Assembly (NCBI GenBank): GCA_025266875.1
Contig: JALLLT010000035.1
Coordinates: 62,001-126,000 of the forward strand
Reading direction: 5' to 3'
Length of the DNA stretch: 64,000 nt
Source of the DNA: Fennellomyces sp. T-0311
Taxonomy: Eukaryota > Mucoromycota > Mucoromycetes > Mucorales > Lichtheimiaceae
Part shown: positions 1-8,676 of the stretch, in pieces
Layout of the letters: each line of letters opens with the position of its first letter
Numbering within the stretch: the first letter of the stretch is position 1
The notes under the pieces: generated by a model
What the model was told of the DNA's origin: nothing
The model's database searches: none
The model's input: the letters and a program-made list of their open reading frames with translations, nothing else
Program-made: the position numbers and the translations under genes

Positions 1-502
1 AGGTATGCCATGGCTCAAAAGCTATATGAAAAAAATCGTTTTTTAAATATCTTTATGTATATTGCGAGAAGGTGATCTCAAGGTTGGCAGCAAAGTCAAT
101 ATGGAACGTGCCATGGATAGCAAAAAGCGGTTTGGCGGGCACATGGTGCAGGGCCATGTTGATGCCACGGTGACGGTCATCTCCATCACACCAGAGGGAA
201 ACTCGCTGTGGTTCAAATTCCAGGCTGAGGACAAGGATCTCATGCGGTATATCATTCCCAAGGGATTTATTGCATTAGACGGCACATCGCTCACGGTATG
301 CGACGTGGACGATGCCGCACAGACTTTTACGATCATGATGATCGCTCATACTCAGCAGCATGTGGTCATGCCGCTCCGAAAGATTGGCGACAAGGTCAAC
401 GTCGAAGTGGACATGCTGGCCAAGTACGCCCTCAAGAGTCTCCAGGGAGCCATCATGGAAAGCGAGGGACTGCAGGCGCTGGTAAAGCGGGCAATTGCAT
501 AA
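1..502 (+). CDS. RIB5: Riboflavin synthase, C-terminal part (5' end outside window)
   Basis: Last enzyme of riboflavin synthesis: it dismutates two 6,7-dimethyl-8-ribityllumazine molecules to riboflavin. The window opens with two exon bases, an intron at about 3-68 (GTATGC..GCGAG), then an open frame at 69-502. The visible protein matches the second lumazine-binding barrel: GDLKVGSKVNMERAM, GGHMVQGHVDATVTV, IALDGTSLTVCDV and the C-terminal YALKSLQG helix are hallmarks of the family. Roughly the N-terminal third is missing because of the window edge. The gene converges on the minus-strand gene that ends at 714. The family call is firm; the intron acceptor is inferred from reading frame. Confidence 0.93.
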
Positions 503-713
503 ATGAGTTGGGAAATATTGGTTATAGTTTGTAATAGTTTATGTATCAGTAGTATGTGTGCATGTTTGTTATAAGATGCAGTGGGAAAAATAACTTTTTT
601 AGTATGTACATGCAGAGAAAATGCAAGAAAATAAGGAGGTGGGAACAAGGGCCCTTATATGTACGGATATATATCTACAAGGAGTATACATTTGGGAGAG
701 ACGATGGGGTATT

Positions 714-1175
714 TTATACGTTGTGCTTCGTATTCTCTCGCGTCTGCTCGTCTTGATCGTCATTGTCAACCGGCGTCATCGGCGGCAGCGTCTTTTTCTG
801 ATGGTTGGTTGTCATGTTGGTGAAGAATAACGGTCCGTGGATTTTGCTAGTGTCGATGGAAAGACGTGGAGGACGCTGTTGCTTGGTCCGCTTGAGCGGG
901 GGCATGGCAGTAGCGGCAGGTGGAGCGGGGGTGATCATGTTAATGGAGACAGCAACGATCACTGGGTTGGTGTAGATCTTTTGAATGTCCTCCGCAGTGA
1001 CGGTAGGAAATAAGCCGCTTCGATCGTAGTCGGATTGCGAGTATGTGTATTCGACCTGTGGGGCCTCTGAGCAGAAGCGCACATGCAAGGACGTCGATCG
1101 TTTCCGCTTGGTTCCAGAAGAGGGTGATGAGATGGATGGTGCGAGAGGTGCAGGATAAGCGGTGATGACAGACAT
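714..1175 (-). CDS. Uncharacterised 153-residue protein with a possible PP1-docking motif
   Basis: Single-exon ORF starting at the ATG at 1173-1175. The middle (about residues 29-55) carries a compact conserved-looking block, HVRFCSEAP, VEYTYSQSDYDRSGLFP, preceded by a basic stretch KRKRS and followed by low-complexity proline/alanine and lysine-rich tails. The block VRF..(E)..V..DRS resembles the protein-phosphatase-1 binding region of GADD34/PPP1R15 proteins (RVxF-like docking followed by a DRS motif); this is inference from motif shape only, and the residue before the VxF is His rather than Arg/Lys. The tail is acidic and probably disordered. An AT-rich TATATATA stretch at about 1258-1268 lies about 85 nt upstream and may be its promoter. 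Confidence 0.6.
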   Translation of the reverse strand: MSVITAYPAPLAPSISSPSSGTKRKRSTSLHVRFCSEAPQVEYTYSQSDYDRSGLFPTVTAEDIQKIYTNPVIVAVSINMITPAPPAATAMPPLKRTKQQRPPRLSIDTSKIHGPLFFTNMTTNHQKKTLPPMTPVDNDDQDEQTRENTKHNV

Positions 1176-2811
1176 TTGTGAAAAAAGTTAATTTTTTTTT
1201 GATCTGGAGAGAATCGGTTGTGTATATTTTTTTTCCAGAAAAGAAAAAGCAAGGGCTTATATATATATATTTCCAGGTCTCCGCAAAAGGTATTCCTAAA
1301 AATAAACATCCAAAGATCGACAGTTACACGGCTCGCTTTTTTTGGCGGGCCAAAAGTCATTTTTCTCTAAAAATAAACATAGGAGGCGCATGATTGCATC
1401 ACTCCAATTACCTCTTAGCCGAGGGAATTTTTGTTTTACCAAGCATTCTTTGAAATTGCCAAGACAACAACAAAGGCTACCATTTTCCCCGTGATTGGTT
1501 TAGGCGACAACTTCTTGAACGCACGGGCCTTTTATTGCTAGATCAAAAAAAACCACACTACTACTATCGCTCCGAACAATCCCAACCCTCTGAGAACGCT
1601 ATTTATTTTTAGCAAACGAGAGCACGACTGGATCGAACGTCAAAAAAGGGTGGGGTGCGTTTAGGAGAAGAAACGGGCTGCCAAAACATCAACAATAACA
1701 ACCGCTCCATTTTTATTCCATGCATTATCTTATTTTGGGCGATCCGTTCTCTCGCTCATTCCAGCTGCAATTTGTCAATTCCCAGTGATAAGGTCATTCT
1801 TGGTCTGGCTTATTAGTGATTTCAACAGTCCCAATCCGCATCTCCTTTGTTGAAAAGTCTCTTTTTTATTTCAATTAATGTATATGCACAAACTTGATAT
1901 ATTGCGCCTGGTGCTCATTGTTCTGCGCCATAATTACTGCTCACGTCGTTACCCCAATCCAGATAACTGCCATCCGATTGGGTGACGGTTCTTTTTTCGG
2001 GCCGCGTGCCCAAAATAATACGGCTCTCCTTCTTAATCGTCGTGGATGGCCGGCCGACCATCCAGCGCGTCGACAAAATTAGGAATTCGCTTATGCGGTT
2101 TGTAAATATGCGGCAGGAGGCTGAAGGTTGACATGTTTGCTCGCTGCGCATATGTCAACAACGTACGATGTTTGAAAATCCCTGGGCTCAGCCTGGGGGC
2201 ATTGGGTGCGGAGGTGTGTACATTTTTTCGACTTTGTAATTACGGCACGTCGACACTTGTCAGAAATCGACTTGTATAACTGTGCCACAATTTAAAAGCG
2301 TAGTATGGCTGGGACCAGATCGAGCCGCTGGAGTTATCCAAGAATACCTTGCCGATTGCTATTGCTATCCATTCCAGGCTCAAAATAAATCATTGTTTGG
2401 ATCAATTTATAGCAGGATCAGAACCTTTTATGTGGAATGCATCGTTGTACCCCTACCGCATTGTCCATGCTTTTTGTTTACCATTTGGTTGTTTGTGGAG
2501 AACGGGTGGAACAAGCACTCTTTTCCTGATATATCATGACGTAATGTTGTGTGTGTGTGGAAAGACGCCAATTTATACAATTGCCTTATCCGCCTGTCAA
2601 TCGGGTCTTTGGGTAACTGCAGAAAAAGAGGGCGCTCCCAAATAGTCAAGGATGACGGGCTATGGCATTTTGGAGCAGGCGTAGCGTTCAGTGACCCACA
2701 AAACAAGTCATTGAGCTCGTGCTAAGCAGTTCTAGAGAACCTGCGCTGCTTTGGATAAGCGCTTTTAAAAACGCTCAGCCTCAGTAATAAAGTGCATAAT
2801 AGGTAAATATA
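1176..2811. other. Intergenic stretch, no supported gene
   Basis: Upstream region of the gene at 714-1175 followed by about 1.4 kb in which all ORFs are short, lack recognisable domains and are not linked by convincing splice signals. The segment ends at the TA dinucleotide where the Tc1 element is inserted. Confidence 0.5.
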
Positions 2812-2947
2812 CAGTATTTCCAAAAAGTAATGTCGCTACTCATAAAAGTCAATGTCGCTATCCGTTTGAAAATTCACCCCACGTGAAATTGATCATGTGG
2901 CCAGAACAGCTCTCACGCTTAGAAATCAACGCCAACAAACTCTTGGC
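2812..2947 (+). repeat. Left terminal inverted repeat of the Tc1 element
   Basis: Pairs with 4470-4605 in reverse complement. Inside the repeat the 10-mer AATGTCGCTA occurs twice in direct orientation (about 2829 and 2850), giving an IR/DR-like arrangement that could be a pair of transposase binding sites. Confidence 0.93.
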
Positions 2948-3073
2948 AACTTGCTGCTTACCTGAAATGCAGCTGTCACTTACCTAATCACTTCTTTTTT
3001 GGTTTTGTTTTTGCTCTTTTTTTCAATTTCCTACTTTTTATGTACTTACCTTGGGAAATGACAGATATGCGTG

Positions 3074-4390
3074 TTAGATCGGTTCCCTGTTTCGACACTT
3101 CTCCCAAACTTTCGGCAAATGCCTAGTAAAGCCCTCGTAATCGCTTGGCTTCACCCTGAGGCATCCTTGCTTAATTCTAGTTATTAGAGTTTCCTGTGTC
3201 AAAAGCCGGCCACGTTTAACATGACTTTTTGCTACTGACCAGAAGTTCTCAATTGGATTAAGTTCACCAGAGTATGCCGGTAAATAAACACATCGGTATC
3301 CTCGCCACTTGATGTACTTTTCTATATCTCTGTTTATATGAATGGGTGCATTATCCATGATAATATAGTAGTTCTTATACTTCTCATGCCTGTCCATCTC
3401 ATCCATTGTCGCTTTCAAGAAACTGAAGTAGTGACCTGTTATAGTGCCAGTGCTTATATACTCATCACCATTAGCCTTCTGTCTCTTAATTGCCTTTGGG
3501 ACTCTCACACTAACATTGACCAGGCCAGAAGAAGAGATGGCGCCCAATATGGTCGTTGTTTCTGCCCTCGTTTTAGGCGTCTTGACAATTGCACGAGCAC
3601 CTCTCTTAGACCAACCTCTAGAACGTCTCAAGTTGATATGAAAGGCAGACTCGTCAAGGAATACGCAGTTTGTCTCAGGGTCCATGTCAGTTTTTTCCCA
3701 TTGACTAACCCACTTATAGCGCTCCTCGATCTTCTCTGGGGAATTTCTTTCCTCAGAGTGAAAGTCTGCTTTCTTAAGCGAAAGATTACATTTTGTAGTC
3801 ATGAAATGATGAACCGCACTGCGAGAAACTTGAAAGTCAAGGAACTTTTCCTGTAGGTGCTCGACAACTTCAACAACAGTACGATGTGCATCTTCATCGA
3901 TGAAAGCTTCAATAACTTTCTGGTGCTCTTCTGTCAGAATTGGTTTACGACCTGGCTTTTTGAGGGACTCAAAGAAACTGTCCCCACGCTCACCATGCTT
4001 TCTGACCCATCTCTGAGCAGTACGAATACCGATGCCTAATTGTTTGGCTGCGGCATATGCACTCAAGCACTTCGTTACCTTTCTCAGAAAGAATCGTTCC
4101 TTTTCCTTGACAGTATATCGAGTATAATCTCGTTTTTCAGTTGCTTCCCACATATGAACATCTTCATCCCTTGGCCTATCTATCTGCATTCGACGACGAC
4201 TAACTCGCTGTCGAAAAGACTCTGAAGCCAAGTTTGGAAGATTTTCGAGATAGCTGGTGTGTGAGGCAACTGTTTCAACTACAAAACGTTCTTCGTCAAC
4301 AACATGATCCATGGGCTCAGGGTTGCCGGCCTCATCGACAACATTCCCCTGCCCATCTTCAAAAAGAAAAGTAAAATTTCGTGTACGCAT
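3074..4390 (-). CDS. Tc1/mariner DDE transposase, 438 aa
   Basis: Catalyses cut-and-paste transposition of the surrounding element. The first ATG in frame is at 4388-4390; an upstream GTG would add 14 residues. Order: an acidic N-terminus of about 90 residues, a helix-turn-helix region (SAYAAAKQLGIGIRTAQRWV, then KKPGRKPILTEEH, a GRPR-like linker), a second winged-helix part, then the DDE_3 domain. The catalytic triad is visible: first Asp in VFLDESAFH, second Asp in YIIMDNAPIH, Glu in LNPIENFWS. There are exactly 34 residues between second Asp and Glu (DD34E). The ORF is uninterrupted, so the element looks autonomous. Confidence 0.95.
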   Translation of the reverse strand: MRTRNFTFLFEDGQGNVVDEAGNPEPMDHVVDEERFVVETVASHTSYLENLPNLASESFRQRVSRRRMQIDRPRDEDVHMWEATEKRDYTRYTVKEKERFFLRKVTKCLSAYAAAKQLGIGIRTAQRWVRKHGERGDSFFESLKKPGRKPILTEEHQKVIEAFIDEDAHRTVVEVVEHLQEKFLDFQVSRSAVHHFMTTKCNLSLKKADFHSEERNSPEKIEERYKWVSQWEKTDMDPETNCVFLDESAFHINLRRSRGWSKRGARAIVKTPKTRAETTTILGAISSSGLVNVSVRVPKAIKRQKANGDEYISTGTITGHYFSFLKATMDEMDRHEKYKNYYIIMDNAPIHINRDIEKYIKWRGYRCVYLPAYSGELNPIENFWSVAKSHVKRGRLLTQETLITRIKQGCLRVKPSDYEGFTRHLPKVWEKCRNREPI

Positions 4391-4469
4391 GTTATAAATT
4401 GTAATGATGTAGTGAAAGAAAAAACGTGGCACGGGGGTTGCTATGACAACTTTTTATATGGTGTCAAGT

Positions 4470-4605
4470 GCCAAGAGTTTGCTGGTGTTGATTTCTAAGC
4501 ATGAGAGCTGTTCTGGCCACATGATCAATTTCACGTGGGGTGAATTTTCAAACGGATAGCGACATTGACTTTTATGAGTAGCGACATTACTTTTTGGATA
4601 TACTG
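4470..4605 (-). repeat. Right terminal inverted repeat of the Tc1 element
   Basis: Reverse complement of 2812-2947 with about four mismatches over about 136 bp. It carries the same doubled AATGTCGCTA sub-repeat near its outer end. Confidence 0.93.
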
Positions 4606-4685
4606 TATATAGACAGAGAAAGGGAACCATGCTGTATAGTCGAAATCTTTGGGCTTTAATAGATACATTAAGGTGCGTGGATTTC

Positions 4686-5405
4686 TTATGCAAAGTCGTC
4701 GTTGTTTCCGTCTCGTACGGTCTGATAAGCACCGGGGAAAGCACCAGGGGCGTCTGACCAACCTTGGCCAATGATTAGATGGCAATTTAAGCAATATACT
4801 CCCCATACATACCTCCAACTTGGAACGAGTCTCCACGGCTTTGAATTGTGTTGATACCGGCAAAGACCGTGATGGGCTAATACAAGCGAGCGACGTAAGA
4901 AACCTTATCCAGTTGCTATGAAACAACGTTACCTTGCCAATCAAGCTGATGATGTTCATCCTAAAATGGGAGTTGATATATGAGCTACAAAGAGACAAAA
5001 GAAGGGAAAGAAAAGGGTTTCTTACACCATGCAGAATACAAAACCGTTCTCGTGCTCGCCTCCACCATGCAAAATGAACCAGACGACATCGAGTATTATG
5101 CTAAGAGCGAGCACGCCGGTAAACTGTCCACAGAGGCTGTTAATGCACTGCTCGCCATGCCTTTGTTTGCAAACCTACTGTTTTGATGGGTGCATTCGAA
5201 TCGTGGTAATTGTATGCCCAAATACCGAAAAAGTAGATGGGTAGATTGTAGACTGGGCAAGTTGATAAACTACCAAACAGAGACAGACCCTGCAACAACA
5301 CGTCAGCATAGTGATTGTGCGACAACTCTGGCTGCGGCATACCAGATGAAGACCTAATAATGTAGCAAGATTGGTCTGTTGCGCAATTGACTGTATGGTA
5401 TCCAT
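4686..5405 (-). CDS. AGTRAP-like small membrane protein, 146 aa, six exons
   Basis: Joined exons (minus strand): 5343-5405, 5179-5289, 5026-5123, 4933-4960, 4813-4876, 4686-4762; all junctions have GT..AG and consistent phase. The product starts MDTIQSIAQQTNLATLLGLH and contains three hydrophobic segments (VYNLPIYFFGIWAY, FTGVLALSIILDVVWFILHG, MVMNIISLIGKPITVFAGIN) and ends with GWSDAPGAFPGAY..DDFA. The LPxxxFGIWA / LDVVWF / GWSD pattern and length fit the angiotensin II type 1 receptor-associated protein family (Pfam AGTRAP), multi-span endomembrane proteins; the fungal role is unknown. The 3' flank is interrupted 80 bp past the stop by the Tc1 element, which may supply or disturb its terminator. 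Confidence 0.82.
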
Positions 5406-5559
5406 TGTGGCTCTGGAGAAGCTCTTTGAAATCCAGTGGCACGAGATTTAAAGAGCTAAAGCGCATGACGCGTTGTTCCGCATATATTATTATTATTTTT
5501 TTGGCGATCCAATTTATTATTAACTTTTTTTTCCAAGCCATCATCAGCTAGTCGAAGGG

Positions 5560-8500
5560 TTAAGGGCTGTATCCTGAAGTAGAGTGTGGAGTCGATGTGT
5601 GAAAGTAGGCATTTTGAGGAGGGTAGGAGTAGTGCGAGTAATAAGGGTCGTAATTGTGGCCTGGCTCATCTGATGAATCAAAGTACGTCGGCGGAGAGAA
5701 CAGAGAGGATGCGTGGTATAATGCTGCGGAATTGTCCGTGTACATGACTTCCGCGTCATAGGATGATGGTTCATACACGAACTTTTCATCTTCTTCCGTA
5801 TCGTTGGGCTGCGGCGCCGCAACTTTGGGTGTAAAGGACGGCGCGAACGCATTCAGTTTTGGCGTCATGTTTGCTTCGGCCTTGGTTTCTTGCGGTCGTG
5901 GCGAGTCACTTGTGTGCAATGTTTCAGGAGTTGCATCAATGGTCTGTGCATCTCTGTTTTCGTCTGCAGGTACATGCTTGTCCGAGAAAATATCCTTGAC
6001 GGATGCACTGTCCTTGTCCACAAACGCATGCTCGGCCGAAGAAACAGACCCATTTACCGTGTGGCTTCCATCCAGTTCTGATACGCTCGCTTCATCCGAA
6101 GGTTTTTTTTCGCCTTTGAATTCCGCAATGATGTCGCAAATCCGTTGGCTTTTGACACCGAGGATGAGATCTTTCAAGGAACAGTGGATGACAGGCACAT
6201 CATGCCGCTTTTCCTCCGGTTGAATGGTCGATTTCATCAACGATGCCAGATTGATGGTGATCTGCTCAACAGAAACATCCGAATCTGTCTCGTATTCCAA
6301 TCCACTTTCGTCATCGTCTTCATCGACCGTTGTCCAACTAATACGCTCGTCTGGTTCCACCGATCTTTCATTGGGTGATGGATCCACAAGTGTCGTTGTG
6401 GATTGCACCGATGCTTCTGGTTCCTCGGGCGATGGCGTTTCCACGAGCTTCGAATCAACAGGTGAGTCGGGTTTAATCTCAATCCGTTTCGATTTGGCTG
6501 CTGGTTGCCATATTTCTTCTGACGGTTTGATCGCAACGGGCTCTTTTGCTGCCTGCCATAGCTGTTCTGTCGGTGATTTCATGTAAACAGGTACCTTCGT
6601 CGCTGCCGGTTCCCATAGTTGCGCTGATGCTTCACTTGAAAACTTGACTGGGACATAATCTTTTGCTACAGGTGACATTACTGTAGCAGACTCCTTTTTT
6701 GGCGACTGGATTGTGATAGGTGTCTTTGCTACTGCCGGTTCCCATAATTTTTCAGTTGCTGCAACTGGTGACTTGGTAAATACAGATTCTGGTGACTTTG
6801 GTGTGGCAGGCTCACTTATTGGCGACCGGATGGTGATAGGTGTCTTTGGTGCTGCCGGTTCCCAAAGCTTTCCCTCTTTCACTACCGGTGATCTGATTGA
6901 AACAGGACCCTTTGCTAATGCTGGTTCCCATAGTTTTTCAGTTGCTGCAATCGATGACTTGACAGACATAGATTCTGGTGACTTTGGTGTGGCAGGTTCA
7001 CTTACTGGCGATCGGATGGTGACAGGTGTCTTTGCTACTGCTGGTTCCCAAAGCTTTTCAGTTGCTTCAACTGGTGACTCGACGGGTACAAATTCTAATG
7101 ACTTTGGTGTGGCTGACTCACTTATTGGCGACCGGATGGTGACAGGTGTCTTTGCTACTGCTGGTTCCCAAAGCTTTTCAGTTGCTTCAACTGGTGACTC
7201 GACGGGTACAAATTCTGGTGACTTTGGTGTGGCAGACTCACTTATTGGCGACCGGATGGTGACAGGTGTATTTGCTGCTGCCGGTTCCCAAAGCTTTGTC
7301 TCTTCCAGTACTGGTGATCTGATTGAAACAGGACCCTTTGCTAATGCTGGTTCCCATAGTTTTTCAGTTGCTGCAACCGATGACTTGACAGACATAGATT
7401 CTGGTGACTTTGGTGTGGCAGGCTCACTTATTGGCGACTTAATGGTGATAGGTGTCTTTGCTACTGCTGGTTCCCATAACTTCTCAGTTGCCTCACTTGG
7501 TGACTTGACAGGGTCAGGATTCTCTATGTCTGACGGTTGGATAGTAACAGGCTCCATTGTTGGCGACTGGATTGACATTGTTTTTTGTGCAACTGGCGAC
7601 TCCGATTCCTTTTCCTCCTCGTCCTTTGGTGATTTGATAGTAACAGGCGCTTTTGCTGTTACTGGTTCCCATAGCGCCGTGGTTGCCTCGGTTGCTGGCT
7701 CGACAGGCACCGATTTTTCTGCTTCAGGAGATTTGATAGAAATAGGCTTTCTTGCAGCTGGCGGTTCCCACAGCTTGGTCGTTGCTTTGGTGGGTACAGG
7801 TTCGTTTGCAGCCGACGTTGGCTCCGCAGCTACTTTTTCCGGAGATTTGATCGAAACAGAATTCGTTGGCGCTGGCGGCTCCCATAGCTTTTCTGTTGCC
7901 GCAGTGGATGGTTGGATAGCCACGGGTTTTGCCGGTGATTCGGTGGGTGATTTGATAGAGATGGGACCATTTGACCGCGGCGCCTGCCATAGCGTGTCCG
8001 TTGTCTCTTCCTTGGGTGACGACAATGGCCATAGCGGTGCCTGGGGCGCTGTCCACTCCGGTACGATGTGCACTGGAGCTGGATGCCATTCAGGTACCGC
8101 AGACCAATCCTTTGTCCACGTTTTGATCGAAGCGGAATGTGAGACTGGCGATGAGTTTACTGATTGAGATGCAGATGTTTCTTGCACAGAGGCCGGCTGC
8201 GACGCAGTAGGTGATTTCATTGATATTGTCGGCGATTCCTTCACACGTGGTGCAGGCACTGGTGAAGGTATCGGTGAGAGTAGCGCAGGGGCTTCGTCAA
8301 CGATTGCTTCTGCAACTGGCTTGCGGTTCCGAACTGGAATGGGAACGATAGGGGCTTGTGCCAGTTCCCATGACGAAGAAGAAGAAGAAGGTTGAATGTC
8401 GCTATCGATGTATACGAGCTGTGGAGCCTTGGCTTGCACGTCATGTTCGTCGTCCTCCAACGTCCAGTCCACATGAATATCTTCCACGGCTGGTATACTC

Positions 8501-8676
8501 TCTTCCTCTTCTTGTCTTTCGGCTTCGTCTTTGGAAATATATTCAGGTTCCTTCGATGGCGTGGTTTCCCAACACTCTGATTTCAGAGCATGATCTTTCG
8601 AAAGCTTCGACAACTCGGCGAGCCAGAAATCCGAATTCCACGGTTTGCCTCCACTTTTTCGCCCTTTATTTTCCAT
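5560..8676 (-). CDS. Large intronless repeat protein, about 1038 aa, LWEP/SP repeats
   Basis: The start is the first ATG in frame (MENKGRKSGGKPWNSDFWL). After an acidic N-terminal part, about residues 215-720 consist of about 15 imperfect repeats of 25-40 residues with a core LWEPAxAKTPVTIRSP, separated by PATPKSPE-type linkers; the last copies decay to LWQAAKEPVAIKPS and IWQPAAKSKRIEI. Next comes an acidic region (TTVDEDDDESGLEYETDSD), a short ordered-looking stretch (ITINLASLMKS, HCSLKDLILGVKSQRI) and a Tyr/Ser/Pro-rich tail. The many SP/TP sites suggest phosphorylation by proline-directed kinases; the protein is probably mostly disordered. No family was recognised. It lies head-to-tail upstream of the AGTRAP-like gene. 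Confidence 0.85.
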   Translation of the reverse strand: MENKGRKSGGKPWNSDFWLAELSKLSKDHALKSECWETTPSKEPEYISKDEAERQEEEESIPAVEDIHVDWTLEDDEHDVQAKAPQLVYIDSDIQPSSSSSSWELAQAPIVPIPVRNRKPVAEAIVDEAPALLSPIPSPVPAPRVKESPTISMKSPTASQPASVQETSASQSVNSSPVSHSASIKTWTKDWSAVPEWHPAPVHIVPEWTAPQAPLWPLSSPKEETTDTLWQAPRSNGPISIKSPTESPAKPVAIQPSTAATEKLWEPPAPTNSVSIKSPEKVAAEPTSAANEPVPTKATTKLWEPPAARKPISIKSPEAEKSVPVEPATEATTALWEPVTAKAPVTIKSPKDEEEKESESPVAQKTMSIQSPTMEPVTIQPSDIENPDPVKSPSEATEKLWEPAVAKTPITIKSPISEPATPKSPESMSVKSSVAATEKLWEPALAKGPVSIRSPVLEETKLWEPAAANTPVTIRSPISESATPKSPEFVPVESPVEATEKLWEPAVAKTPVTIRSPISESATPKSLEFVPVESPVEATEKLWEPAVAKTPVTIRSPVSEPATPKSPESMSVKSSIAATEKLWEPALAKGPVSIRSPVVKEGKLWEPAAPKTPITIRSPISEPATPKSPESVFTKSPVAATEKLWEPAVAKTPITIQSPKKESATVMSPVAKDYVPVKFSSEASAQLWEPAATKVPVYMKSPTEQLWQAAKEPVAIKPSEEIWQPAAKSKRIEIKPDSPVDSKLVETPSPEEPEASVQSTTTLVDPSPNERSVEPDERISWTTVDEDDDESGLEYETDSDVSVEQITINLASLMKSTIQPEEKRHDVPVIHCSLKDLILGVKSQRICDIIAEFKGEKKPSDEASVSELDGSHTVNGSVSSAEHAFVDKDSASVKDIFSDKHVPADENRDAQTIDATPETLHTSDSPRPQETKAEANMTPKLNAFAPSFTPKVAAPQPNDTEEDEKFVYEPSSYDAEVMYTDNSAALYHASSLFSPPTYFDSSDEPGHNYDPYYSHYSYPPQNAYFHTSTPHSTSGYSP
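7021..7260 (-). repeat. Two near-identical 120-bp tandem copies within the repeat protein
   Basis: Bases 7021-7080 and 7141-7200 are identical, and 7081-7140 versus 7201-7260 differ at about three positions. The neighbouring repeats are more diverged, so this pair is a recent tandem duplication of one protein repeat unit (40 codons). Confidence 0.9.

Larger units (their letters stand above)
2812..4605 (-). mobile_element. Complete Tc1/mariner (DD34E) transposon, 1794 bp
   Basis: The element starts CAGTATTTCC and ends with the inverse GGATATACTG. It is flanked on both sides by a TA dinucleotide (2810-2811 and 4606-4607), the expected Tc1/mariner target duplication. Inverted repeats of about 136 bp at each end differ at only about four positions. 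The interior encodes one intact transposase on the minus strand. CAGT termini are typical of the superfamily. Near-identical ends and an uninterrupted ORF suggest a recent, possibly still active insertion. The right end lies 80 bp past the stop codon of the AGTRAP-like gene at 4686-5405. Confidence 0.95.

Noticed and set aside
959..1360. 133-codon minus-strand ORF overlapping the start of the gene at 714-1175
   Set aside because: It overlaps the coding region in another frame and has low-complexity basic composition.
6713..8167. 484-codon plus-strand ORF opposite the repeat protein
   Set aside because: It mirrors the repeat array on the other strand. Its repetitive GVFATAGSHNFSV-type sequence comes from the sense repeats; no start context, introns or family.
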